Shown in pieces: positions 5,833-12,137 of a DNA stretch of 12,367 nt. Below the pieces are notes generated by a model. The model saw only the letters and a list, made by a program, of their open reading frames with translations. It ran no database searches and was not told where the DNA came from. A program made the position numbers and the translations under genes. Source of the DNA: Baffinella frigidus (taxonomy: Eukaryota > Cryptophyceae > Cryptomonadales > Baffinellaceae); contig MU646315.1 of the NCBI GenBank assembly GCA_026770585.1, positions 11,767 through 24,133 of the forward strand, written 5' to 3'. Every line of letters starts with the position of its first letter. Positions within the stretch are counted from its first letter, which is position 1.

Positions 5833-6020
5833 TAGAGTTATTCCGGTAGGACTTGTCGCGTTTTCGATTTCGCGACTTCGAGACTTCAAGACTTCATTTG
5901 TACCATGAGATTTGAAACGGTGTGTTTTAAAACGTTTTACGCCCTCTAAAACTTTTTTGAAGTCTGAAATTTTGAAATCTCGAAGTCGAAAACGCGACAA
6001 GTCCTACCGGAACAGCTCTA
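5833..6020. mobile_element. Inverted-repeat element, about 188 bp, perfect 27-bp inner arms
   Basis: TTCCGGTAGGACTTGTCGCG (start of 5841-5867) faces its exact reverse complement at 5986-6012. Flanking ATAGAG and CTCTAT extend the arms outward with mismatches. The interior is rich in ACTTCGAGACTTCAAGACTT-like short repeats that also pair across the centre. No coding frame is supported. Confidence 0.8.
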
Positions 6021-6160
6021 TCGTTTGCTGGAACAAAGCCTGCCTGCTTTGGTTGTCGCCCTGACCACACAGCGGGCTAGCAAGGGAATAGGCGATGAGA
6101 GTCCGAGTTTTCGTGACCTCTTCCGCGGGAACCCCCATATGTCCCTACGGATTTTCTACC

Positions 6161-6178
6161 GTAGGGTCCTAGGTCTTG
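6161..6178. repeat. Truncated copy of the CTACCGTAGGG..CCTAGG core
   Basis: CTACCGTAGGGTCCTAGGTC matches the centre of the 105-bp element A family (7472 onward) but has no arms. A similar lone core, CCCTACGGTAGG, is at about 5579-5590. The rest of 6021-6340 has open frames but nothing recognisable. Confidence 0.5.
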
Positions 6179-6377
6179 TCGCTCAGGGGTTGTTCAAAAT
6201 TCCTTCGAAGTCCGCTGTGTGGTACAGAACCTGTCCGGTTATCAGTCGGGGCAGTCACTGTCGCTAACGGTCGTGGTCGAGTTAGAGCGGGTTTTGCATC
6301 TGCGAACGATTGCCCTGGCGTGGTCTAATATACGTATATCTCGGTGGAACAGGCACAGATTCTCGGAAGTGGCGGAG

Positions 6378-6467
6378 ATACTGGGGGAGGACTGCAAATA
6401 CACGATCGCGGAGGTGGGGGGCTTTGCCTTGGGCCGCGAAGCGATCAAGCAAAAGCTCAGAGGCCAG
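6378..6467 (+). CDS. Exon-like block L, best copy, unidentified
   Basis: The frame ends TIAEVGGFALGREAIKQKLR then GQ, directly before a donor-like GGCCAG|GTCTCA in phase 0. The start is uncertain: 6378 is the in-frame site after an AG, but it lacks a pyrimidine tract, and the frame is open back to 6219. Later copies at about 6718-6788, 6931-6959 and 7041-7059 keep the AG|GT edge. The peptide is not one I can assign. The copy number and shared edge suggest a real exon that was duplicated locally with its intron start. Confidence 0.35.
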
Positions 6468-6717
6468 GTCTCAGAGCCAACCCGCCCCTCAAGGGTACAG
6501 GTGAGGTGCAGGGTTCCGGGGGTAGAGTTGCGGGTGATGCCTTGGTAAAGCCGCGGGGTGTCTCAGCGTCCCAAAGGATCACAGCGCCGTCGAAAGAGCC
6601 CGGGTGGAGCAACTTCACTCACCACCCTCCAGAAGACCCCCCTCGCCCTCGCACAATCCTACGGGTACAACCCGCCCGCTTCGATCACCGATCTTTGATT
6701 GGCTCTGTTGACCTTGC

Positions 6718-7148
6718 ACCATCTCGGAGGTGGGAGGCTTCACCTTGGGCCGCGAAGCAAAGCGATCAAGCAACGCCTCAGGGGCAAGGTCCGGGACACA
6801 GTGTAAAGTCGCCCCGGCTGTGCCTAAGTGGGGTTCATCCCCAGACGGCCACCTCGACGCTCCCGATTCACCATTGTCTTCTTCTTCTTCTTCTGCCTCT
6901 TCTTTATTACTCTCGAAACCGGTCCTAGATCAGCCCTCAAGCAACACCTCAGAGGCCAGGTAGGGCTCACCCCGGATACAGTCGATCTAACGGCCCGAAG
7001 CAGGCTCTTCCTGGACCCGTTCTCACAGTGGTCACGTCCAGCAACGCCTGAGGGGTTAGGTCTCAGAGCTCACTATTCTCGTTTCTTCTTCTTCTTCATC
7101 TTCGGCTTTATTGCTCTCGAAACAGGTCCTAGATAAGCCCTGAAGCCT
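6718..7148 (+). pseudogene. Decayed tandem copies of exon-like block L with (TTC)n tracts
   Basis: The copy at 6718-6788 retains ISEVGGFTLGREA but carries a 5-base insertion (AAAGC) that shifts the frame. Those at 6931-6959 and 7041-7059 retain only the last third, and a trace lies at 7133-7148. After the 6718 and 7041 copies comes a (TTC)n stretch, then CTCTCGAAAC(C/A)GGTCCTAGAT (6911-6930 and 7115-7135), so exon end, intron and tract were duplicated together. Confidence 0.6.
6969..6996 (+). repeat. Dispersed repeat shared with 10918-10946
   Basis: ACCCCGGATACAGTCGATCT followed by AACGGCCC recurs at 10919 as ACCCCGATTACAGTCGATCT followed by AATGGCCC. Weaker similarity continues downstream in both (CCTGGACCCG and TCCAGGACCCGG), linking this region to the right-hand duplicated blocks. 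Confidence 0.6.
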
Positions 7149-7234
7149 TGAGTTGAGTGATACAAAAGTCTACGGGCTTGAAGAACGAGCCCGTCTCGGG
7201 TCTTAAGAGAGGCCAGGCCCGACAGCCAACTATA

Positions 7235-7351
7235 TAGCGCTGTCTGGGTTTTATGGTGGCGTCCTTAAAAGGATCCAAGTGCAGAATTTCAGTACAAAAG
7301 GGCGAATAGAAAGCCGTGGGGATGAGCCAGATTAAAACTCAGGCAGCGCTA
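7235..7351. mobile_element. Inverted-repeat element F, copy 2, 117 bp
   Basis: The ends are TAGCGCTGTCTGGGTTTTA and the inverted TAAAACTCAGGCAGCGCTA. The interior aligns with 5093-5209 over its full length, including GAATAGAAAGCC. Same size, same end structure and different surroundings identify it as a dispersed element rather than a chance hairpin. A short telomere-like trace (7408-7428) follows. Confidence 0.75.
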
Positions 7352-7471
7352 CACTATTCTCAAGTTGGCATGCTCGGTGTGCGGTACACATCCGTCAACT
7401 TTGGAACCTAAACCCCAAACCCCACACCGATTTAGTGCAACGCAACGGAGCCCCTGACCACTCTGTTCTCG

Positions 7472-7576
7472 TATCCCTGAAGTGGTCAGTAGGCGCATAC
7501 ACACTACCGTAGGGCCCTAGGACCTGCCTAGGACCTCTTGGCGGTCAAATTTGACCGTCTGGCCACTCAAGCGGTG
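7472..7576. mobile_element. Element A, copy 1, 105 bp
   Basis: The left end TATCCCTGAAGTGGTCAG pairs with CTGGCCACTCAAGCGG at the right. The centre has CTACCGTAGGGCCCTAGGAC, then CTGCCTAGGACC, and an inner palindrome GCGGTCAAATTTGACCG. It is also next to an extra inverted CTGACCACT at 7454. There is no open frame. Confidence 0.8.
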
Positions 7577-7645
7577 TGTGTAGCACTTTTCGAGGAGATC
7601 ACCTCGAGCGACCTCGAGCGGCGTGGGTTGCAATCTAATCCCGCT

Positions 7646-7751
7646 GAGTATTCAACTTGAATACGACCTGGCAACGAAAATTACTACACAAATGTCTTTG
7701 TAATATTGTATGGACTAATTGTTGCCAGATCGTTTTCAACTTGAATACTCG
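7646..7751. mobile_element. Hairpin element D, copy 2, about 106 bp
   Basis: GAGTATTCAACTTGAATACG at the left faces CGTTTTCAACTTGAATACTC at the right. The inner arms GGCAACGAAAATTACTACAC and TGTATGGACTAATTGTTGCC match copy 1 (4645-4775). It is shorter than copy 1 in the right half. Confidence 0.75.
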
Positions 7752-8000
7752 TCTGGATGAAATCGGCAAAATCAGAGGGAGGTGGGTCCAGATCCAGGAG
7801 TGTTCCAACTTCCACTGTCCTTGTCTTCTAATCCCGTGCATTCGAATTCCGTGCAGACGTGGAGAGTGATTGATCATTTATTGCCAAACAACCAGCGTCA
7901 GCGCCACACATGCTACGCATTGCGTCGCTTCTGTGCCCCGTGTCGGCCGCTCATACGAGAATTTTCCGGATGGGTTCTAACTCCACCTCCTGCCATGCAG

Positions 8001-8120
8001 ATGTGGAACTACCCAGCGATGCGATGGGCGCTGGGGCGAAAAGGATACCAGATGGATGTCGGCGAAAACAACCAACCAGCGGTCATGTTTGACTTTGTGC
8101 GCCACGGCACCACCAACCAT
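8001..8120 (+). CDS. Exon J: Ig-like (MSP/ASH-type) fragment, possibly NPHP4-related
   Basis: This is a 40-codon phase-0 exon after CCATGCAG and before CAT|GTACACC. It begins MWNYPAMRWALGRKGYQM and ends FDFVRHGTTNH. The - strand copy at 12138-12261 differs at many third positions (TAC/TAT, CCA/CCC, GCG/GCA, TTT/TTC, CGC/CGT) yet keeps about 27 of 40 residues, a clear coding signature. The pattern G-E-x5-V-x-F-D-F resembles the NPHP4 exon 4 strand pair (AGEKQAIVLRF), especially through the - copy, which has AGEKQ. The following intron opens with telomere-like units (8121-8160). It may be an earlier NPHP4 exon or part of another ciliary Ig-like-repeat protein. No joined transcript can be proven here. 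Confidence 0.5.
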
Positions 8121-8160
8121 GTACACCCTACACCCTAAACCCTCAACACTACACCCTATA
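8121..8160 (+). repeat. Short telomere-like tract at the donor side of exon J
   Basis: GTACACCCTACACCCTAAAC runs directly from the putative donor, as in NPHP4 intron 4. The - strand J copy has a different intron start (GTATGCTTTC), so the tract is not shared between copies. Beyond it, 8161-8370 holds TGGCCACTTATGGCGGCC twice and no supported gene. Confidence 0.65.
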
Positions 8161-8375
8161 TCTTACATCCCGGGGGCGGATATCTGGGTTGCGGAAATCC
8201 CTGGCCACTTATGGCGGCCTAGTGATGGCCACTTATGGCGGCCGAGCCACCAGCTACCTCAAGTGAACCAGATCGGGGTGGAGGTGTCTAATGTTTTTCT
8301 CCAAAGGTACGCCTCTGAAGTGTACCTCCTGTGGAATTTACCACACGGTAATCATCGCGAACTGGTAAACTGCTG

Positions 8376-8452
8376 GTCGCCATAAGTGGTCGCCACAAGT
8401 GGAGTGAACCGCACTAAGTGGACGACTCTCACCATCTCGACCGTGGTTGCAG
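8376..8452 (+). repeat. Block G, copy 1: intron-end-like repeat before exon K
   Basis: GTGAACCGCACTAAGTGGAC then GACTCTCACCATCTCGACCG and TGGTTGCAG. Other copies: 9112-9179 (+), 11193-11256 (-), 11549-11626 (-). Each contains an inverted pair CCACTTATGGCG / CGC(A/G)CTAAGTGG or similar, and each ends in an AG that could serve as a 3' splice site. Three of the four copies directly precede K-type exon sequence. Confidence 0.7.
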
Positions 8453-8459
8453 GAGGCTA

Positions 8460-8536
8460 ACCCTCAACCCTAAACACTAAACCCGAAACACTAAACCCGA
8501 AACCCGAAACCCGAAACCCGAAACCCCACACCTTTT
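8460..8536 (+). repeat. Telomere-like tract between CAGGAGGCTA and CAGGAAGCTA
   Basis: About 77 bp of CCCTAAA-like and then CCCGAAA units. It is flanked by a 10-base direct repeat with one mismatch (8450-8459 and 8537-8546). The K copies at 8847 and, on the - strand, 11192 have no tract at this point. Confidence 0.8.
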
Positions 8537-8539
8537 CAG

Positions 8540-8600
8540 GAAGCTAAGTCGATGCGGGCAGAAGGGAGGGTGTGGCTGCAAGTTGCGCATGGAACACTAC
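8540..8600 (+). pseudogene. Exon K copy, truncated by element A
   Basis: The frame starts EAKSMRAEGRVWLQ and is then shifted by one extra base (CAAGTTGCGC where the others have CAGTTCCGC). It stops at GGAACACTAC, directly before a partial, reversed element A starting at 8605. The 8847 copy breaks off at the same GGAACACTAC. Confidence 0.6.
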
Positions 8601-8604
8601 AACC

Positions 8605-8660
8605 TATCCCTTAAGTGCCCATAGGGCGAATATTCACCTTTACTCGCCCTAGAAAGGTCC
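8605..8660 (-). mobile_element. Half copy of element A, reversed
   Basis: TATCCCTTAAGTGCCCATAG and CGAATATTCACC match the reverse complement of the right half of the copy at 9888-9992. The sequence stops at AGGTCC, in the middle of the element. TCGGTGTACGTTCTGAACAA follows, a repeat also found inverted near 11866-11885. Confidence 0.65.
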
Positions 8661-8703
8661 TCGGTGTACGTTCTGAACAATTAATCTCGACAGTGCAGGA
8701 GGG

Positions 8704-8822
8704 CACAGGAGTACCTCCCTCATAAGAAACGCCCACCGCCCTAGGACCCTAATACGGCCCTAGGCACAGTCCTACTGTAGGGTCGTAGGGGTGGCGTTTT
8801 TTTATACGCGATTATCTCTGAC
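8704..8822. mobile_element. Hairpin element B, copy 2, decayed
   Basis: The left end CACAGGAGTACCTCCCTCAT and the AAGAAACG arm match copy 1. The right arm is eroded (GCGTTTTTTTATACGCG) but alignable. The centre has CCCTAGGACC and CCTACTGTAGGGTCGTAGGG. Confidence 0.6.
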
Positions 8823-8846
8823 TTGTGTCTTACCCCCCCGTTGCAG

Positions 8847-8906
8847 GAGTTTAAGTCGATGTGTTTGGAAGGGAGTGTGTGGCTGCAGTTCCGCATGGAA
8901 CACTAC
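8847..8906 (+). pseudogene. Exon K copy without telomere-like tract, truncated by element A
   Basis: After CCGTTGCAG the frame reads EFKSMCLEGSVWLQFRMEHY and then ends, because element A starts at 8913. The 5' edge has no telomere-like insertion, so it serves as an empty-site comparison for the copies at 8540 and 9330. Confidence 0.6.
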
Positions 8907-8912
8907 ACCGTA

Positions 8913-9017
8913 TATCCCTTAAGTGGCCAGTAGGCTCATACGCCCTATCGTAGGGCCCTAGGACCTGCCTAGGACCTCTTGGGGATCGAATTCGACACCC
9001 TGGGCACTTGAAGGATA
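8913..9017. mobile_element. Element A, copy 2, 105 bp
   Basis: The ends are TATCCCTTAAGTGGCCAG and GGGCACTTGAAGGATA. The core is CTATCGTAGGGCCCTAGGAC followed by CTGCCTAGGACC. The flanks give no target duplication longer than TA. Nothing supported lies between 9018 and 9111. Confidence 0.85.
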
Positions 9018-9111
9018 TGAAACCCCCCTAGCTGAGAGTAGAGGAGAACATTCTGCCCACAGACTCTCCCTACGCTTGGATTGGTGAGGCATTCCTAGTT
9101 GGCTAATCATC

Positions 9112-9179
9112 GGCCACTTATGGCGATCACGTGAACCGCGCTAAGTGGACGACTCTCACCATCTCGACCGTGGTTGCAG
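9112..9179 (+). repeat. Block G, copy 2
   Basis: GGCCACTTATGGCGATCACG then TGAACCGCGCTAAGTGGACG. From the second half to TGGTTGCAG it matches copy 1 (8376-8452) with very few differences. Like copy 1, it is followed by CAGGAGGCTA and a telomere-like tract. Confidence 0.75.
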
Positions 9180-9186
9180 GAGGCTA

Positions 9187-9326
9187 ACCCGCAACCCTAA
9201 ACACTAAACACTAAACCCTAAACCCTAAACACCAAACCCTAAACCCTGAACCCTAAACCCTTAACCCTAAACCCTTAAACCCAAACCCCAAACCCTCAAC
9301 CCTAAACCCAAAACCCAAAACCCATA
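9187..9326 (+). repeat. Telomere-like tract between perfect 10-bp direct repeats
   Basis: About 140 bp of CCCTAAA, CACTAAA and CCCAAAA units lie between CAGGAGGCTA at 9177-9186 and CAGGAGGCTA at 9327-9336. It sits at the 5' edge of exon K, so the duplication also copies the 3' splice site. Confidence 0.85.
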
Positions 9327-9329
9327 CAG

Positions 9330-9434
9330 GAGGCTAGGTCGATGCGTTCGGAAGGGACGGTCTGGCTGCAGTTCCGGATGGACGGGAGCGTGCATTCCTT
9401 CATCGAATCGATCCTCATCCAGACCTTCAATCAC
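9330..9434 (+). CDS. Exon K, most complete + copy, unidentified
   Basis: A 35-codon phase-0 block after ACCCATACAG. It reads EARSMRSEGTVWLQFRMDGS then VHSFIESILIQTFNH, with a possible donor CAC|GTTAGA; reading on meets TGA five codons later. The - strand copy (11091-11192) keeps EG..WLQFRM, SVHAFI and a similar end, with many silent changes, which supports coding. It follows exon J on both strands, so J and K probably belong to one gene. An 18-bp unit, ATCACGTTAGAGAGTNAN, is repeated at the donor. The product is not recognised. Confidence 0.45.
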
Positions 9435-9494
9435 GTTAGAGAGTGACATCACGTTAGAGAGTCATGATGCCCCCTCCAAGCTCGGGGAGGGGTT

Positions 9495-9595
9495 TACAGG
9501 GGTACCTCGCTCATAAGAAACCAACCCCCCCTGGGACCCTACAGTAGGCCTATGCATAGGGCCCTATGGTGATCCCAGGGGGGGGAGGGGGGTCA
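9495..9595. mobile_element. Hairpin element B, copy 3, right arm missing
   Basis: TACAGGGGTACCTCGCTCAT and AAGAAACC form the left arm. The centre GGGACCCTACAGTAGGCCTA matches copy 1 closely. After the GGGGGGGAGGGGGG run the expected right arm is absent. Confidence 0.65.
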
Positions 9596-9670
9596 TCGCC
9601 AGAGAGAAATGATCATGTGGATGCATTCCCGTGTAGAATGGCCGGAGTGACTTTACATAGTCGCGTCCAC

Positions 9671-9775
9671 CATCCCTTAAGTGGCGAGTAGGCTCATACG
9701 CCCTACCGTAGGGCCCTCGGACCTGCCTAGGACCTGTAGGGGGTCCTTCTACACCCGCTTGCCACGTGAGGGATA
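9671..9775. mobile_element. Element A, copy 3, 105 bp
   Basis: The left end ATCCCTTAAGTGGCGAGTAG pairs with GCCACGTGAGGGATA. The core is CTACCGTAGGGCCCTCGGAC. No open frame is supported in or around it (9596-9870). Confidence 0.8.
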
Positions 9776-9870
9776 AGTAGACAGGCCGGCACGTGTCCGG
9801 AGCACCCTGGGGGAGGGGTTTTGGTTGCGAGGACTTCATCTCATTTCGGGTGCGGCATTGGTTCTACCTT

Positions 9871-9884
9871 TACAGGGGTACCTC
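9871..9884. mobile_element. Stub of hairpin element B next to element A
   Basis: Only TACAGGGGTACCTC, the first 14 bases of element B, is present. It stops four bases before element A copy 4, as if A had landed in or replaced B. Confidence 0.45.
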
Positions 9885-9887
9885 ACC

Positions 9888-9992
9888 CATTCCTCAAGTG
9901 CACAGAAGGCGCATACGCCCTACGGTAGGGCCCTAGGACCTGCCTAGGGCGAGTTAGGGTGAATATCCACCCTATGGGCACGTAAGCGTTAT
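9888..9992. mobile_element. Element A, copy 4, about 105 bp, divergent
   Basis: The end TTCCTCAAGTGCACAG faces GGGCACGTAAGCGTTA. The core CTACGGTAGGGCCCTAGGAC is kept. The right half (GAGTTAGGGTGAATATCCAC) differs from the other copies and matches the half copy at 8605-8660. Confidence 0.7.
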
Positions 9993-10109
9993 CATAATTA
10001 TAATATAAGGGGCGCGTAATCTGAGGACGGTCGGCGGCAAAAAAAAGTAAAAGGAAATGTCAAGGTAAAGGAAATCTGGGGAAACGGGCGTTTCTTGATC
10101 ATCGGCCTC

Positions 10110-10290
10110 TGCTCTCGCTGCCCCCCCCCCGTCCCCCGCGCGACCACCCCCCCTCCTCCCCCCTCACTCTCACATCCAGATTCGGAATCCGTGATCACCT
10201 CACCCACGGAGTCTCGACTTGAGAATTGAAGTGCGCGGGGCTCTACATGTACGCTGGTTTTAGGAAAGGGGGGGGGGGGGGGGCGTTTTG
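10110..10290. other. C-rich and G-rich homopolymer stretch, no gene supported
   Basis: 10121-10170 is dominated by C runs, and a run of 16 G lies at 10268-10283. A - strand frame (9998-10354) crosses both but consists largely of the runs, so I do not call it a gene. Length errors are likely in such runs. Confidence 0.6.
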
Positions 10291-10362
10291 TTGCAAGAGC
10301 AGAACCCCAGCAGATACCCAGGAGTAGGCCAATTGTAGGCCCCAGGGGGTTCAAAATGACAC

Positions 10363-10470
10363 TATCTCGTAGGTGGCGAGTAGGATCATGCTCCCTACCG
10401 TAGGGCCCTGGCTAGGACCTGCCTAGGACCTCAGGGGGTCTGTTTGGACCCCTTCGCCACTCAAGGGATA
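10363..10470. mobile_element. Element A, copy 5, 108 bp
   Basis: TATCTCGTAGGTGGCGAG faces CGCCACTCAAGGGATA. The core is CTACCGTAGGGCCCTGGCTA, with three to four extra bases (GGCTA) relative to the 105-bp copies, which explains the length. Confidence 0.8.
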
Positions 10471-10669
10471 CGCGCCGAGAACCTTTTGTCCGCTTCTTGG
10501 AGGGTGCTAAGGTGGGTGCGAAATCCAAACTGTCAAGGAGGTAGTAAAGTCGTGTTGGTAGTGGAGTCCTCATAACCTGAGGAATTCCCCGATGGTGGCT
10601 TGACACAAACAAAGTGTCTGTTACAGCAGGGGCGCGCGTGCCTCCGTTCGTTGCCACACGATTCAGCCT

Positions 10670-10774
10670 TGTCTCTTAAGTGACCAGTATGCCCATACAC
10701 CCTACCGTAGGGCCCTAGGACCTGCCTAGGACCTCTTGCCCGCCAAATTTGGCGGCATGGGCACTTAAGGGATT
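10670..10774. mobile_element. Element A, copy 6, 105 bp
   Basis: TGTCTCTTAAGTGACCAG faces GGGCACTTAAGGGAT. The core CTACCGTAGGGCCCTAGGAC is intact, and an inner palindrome CGCCAAATTTGGCG lies in the right half, at the same place as in copy 1. No gene is supported between copies 5 and 6 (10471-10669). Confidence 0.85.
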
Positions 10775-11090
10775 TTACACTAAGCTACTCTACAGTCAAC
10801 TCCTTTCTACGTGCCCCTTCAGACTCCTAGTCGTCCAATCCTATGCAGGCGTGTCCCAAGCTCCAATCTGTGATGTCTTTACTCCCGTGCGATGATAACA
10901 ATACTTATATAGGGCATTACCCCGATTACAGTCGATCTAATGGCCCAACCTTGGAGCCCTTTTCCCCTGAGGCGGGCCCGTCCAGGACCCGGTCCTCACA
11001 AATCCTGGGCACTTGCAGCGTCAAGTGGACCGCGCTAAGTAGACGATCCTACGTGGACGAATCTCAGACTTCCGCTATGCACACAGAGAC

Positions 11091-11192
11091 CAGGATCTCC
11101 ATCTCGATGAGTTGGATGAAGGCATGCACGGATGGCTCTTCCATCCGGAACTGCAGCCACTGTCTCCCTTCGATCCGCGTGGACTGCCCCTC
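11091..11192 (-). CDS. Exon K copy on the - strand
   Basis: A 34-codon phase-0 block after CGTGGTGGCAG. It reads EGQSTRIEGRQWLQFRMEEP then SVHAFIQLIEMEIL, before a possible donor CTG|GTCTCT. It aligns with the + copy at 9330-9434 and has no telomere-like insertion at its 5' edge. Upstream on the same strand is block G (11193-11256), as on +. Being full length and in frame, it may be the more functional copy; its partner J on this strand has a frameshift. Confidence 0.45.
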
Positions 11193-11263
11193 CTGCCACC
11201 ACGAGATGGTCAAAGTCGTCCACTTAGTGCGGTTCACGTGGTCGCCATAAGTGGCCGTTTTTA

Positions 11264-11291
11264 ACAACGCACACCGAGCAGACTTGGTTCC
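11264..11291 (+). repeat. Dispersed repeat H, three + copies and one inverted
   Basis: AACGCACACCGAGCAGACTT here; AACGTACACCGAGCAGGCTT at about 11656; AACGTACACCGAACAGGCTA at about 11874; and the inverted TCGGTGTACGTTCTGAACAA at 8661. In two cases it is next to block G. A trace of exon K (CAGTCGATGCGGACGG on the - strand) follows at about 11288-11313. Confidence 0.65.
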
Positions 11292-11415
11292 GTCCGCATC
11301 GACTGCCCCCCCTGCGACCGGAGGGTACTTCGAACGTGAAAAGAGGCATGGCTTTTTTGCAGAACTAGTTGCAGTGTCCGCCTATGTTGGGAGATCGAAG
11401 AACCTAACGGAGTCT

Positions 11416-11512
11416 TTTCCCGGGAGCGAAGGTCCGGGAAATGGGATTTCCCGGGAGCGAAGGTCCGGGAAATGGAAAATTATTTCCCGGGAAACAGGGT
11501 CCGGGAAAGGGT
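11416..11512. repeat. Tandem palindromic repeat, TTTCCCGG..CCGGGAAA, three units
   Basis: The 31-bp unit TTTCCCGGGAGCGAAGGTCC plus GGGAAATGGGA starts at 11416 and 11447; a diverged third unit starts at 11483. Each unit has TTTCCCGG facing CCGGGAAA, so each can form a short hairpin. No gene is supported over 11320-11550. Confidence 0.8.
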
Positions 11513-11548
11513 TTATTTTGGTCCGGGACACAACCCTATAACGGACCT

Positions 11549-11626
11549 GGTGTTCTCCTGCAACCACGGTCGAGATGGTGAGAGTGGTCCACTTACTGCG
11601 GTTAACTTAGTCGCCATAAGTGGCCT
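11549..11626 (-). repeat. Block G, copy 4, on the - strand
   Basis: Read on -, it runs GGCCACTTATGGCGACTAAG to CACCATCTCGACCGTGGTTG and CAG, matching the + copies. It is followed not by K but by GAGAACACCAGG. The same-strand copy at 11193-11256 does lead into K. Confidence 0.7.
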
Positions 11627-11686
11627 GGGATTACCACAATCCTCGCTTTGTTAACAACGTACACCGAGCAGGCTTGGTTCGGACGC

Positions 11687-11803
11687 TACAGGGGGGCCTT
11701 GCTCATAAGAACACGCACACCCGTAGCACCGTACAAGCTATGTCTGGGGCCCTGCGGTGGTCCTAGGGGGAGGGCAGTTCCTTATGAGCGAGGTTTCCCT
11801 GTA
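11687..11803. mobile_element. Hairpin element B, copy 4, both arms, 117 bp
   Basis: TACAGGGGGGCCTTGCTCAT with AAGAAC at the left faces GTTCCTTATGAGCGAGG with TTTCCCTGTA at the right, with several mismatches. The centre keeps GGGGCCCTGCGGTGGTCCTA. After it (11804-12137) I see no supported gene. Confidence 0.7.
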
Positions 11804-12137
11804 CTCGACCCGTGTCCGGTCATTCGTTAGTTACCCTCCCGCTACCACGGTTCAGATGGTCTAATTGTTCAGAACGTACACCGAACAGGCTAGGTACAAG
11901 GCAAAACACTAAGTTGGATTAGTCAACAGTGGAGGGCTTCCTAGGGGGCTGCTGCAAATCAGAATGGGAAGTTTCGAGCTTCCGGACAATACACCTACCC
12001 TGAAAGGCATCGTAGGTTTTCTTTCCAGCGAATTGGAAAGGGAAATTGGAGCCAATTACGGTCAGAAGAATGCAGCTGGAAAAACATGACACTTCCCCTG
12101 CAGGTTCACAGTTGGGGGGTCTGACAAGAAAGCATAC

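Noticed and set aside
5677-6000. 107-codon open frame on the - strand
   Set aside because: It lies over the 188-bp inverted-repeat element and the broken 5754-5820 copy; the residues reflect the short ACTTCGAGACTT repeats.
6344-6928. 194-codon open frame on +
   Set aside because: It reads exon-like block L in the wrong frame and runs through non-coding repeats and a TTC tract.
9998-10354. 118-codon open frame on the - strand
   Set aside because: It depends on long homopolymer G and C runs whose length is unreliable.
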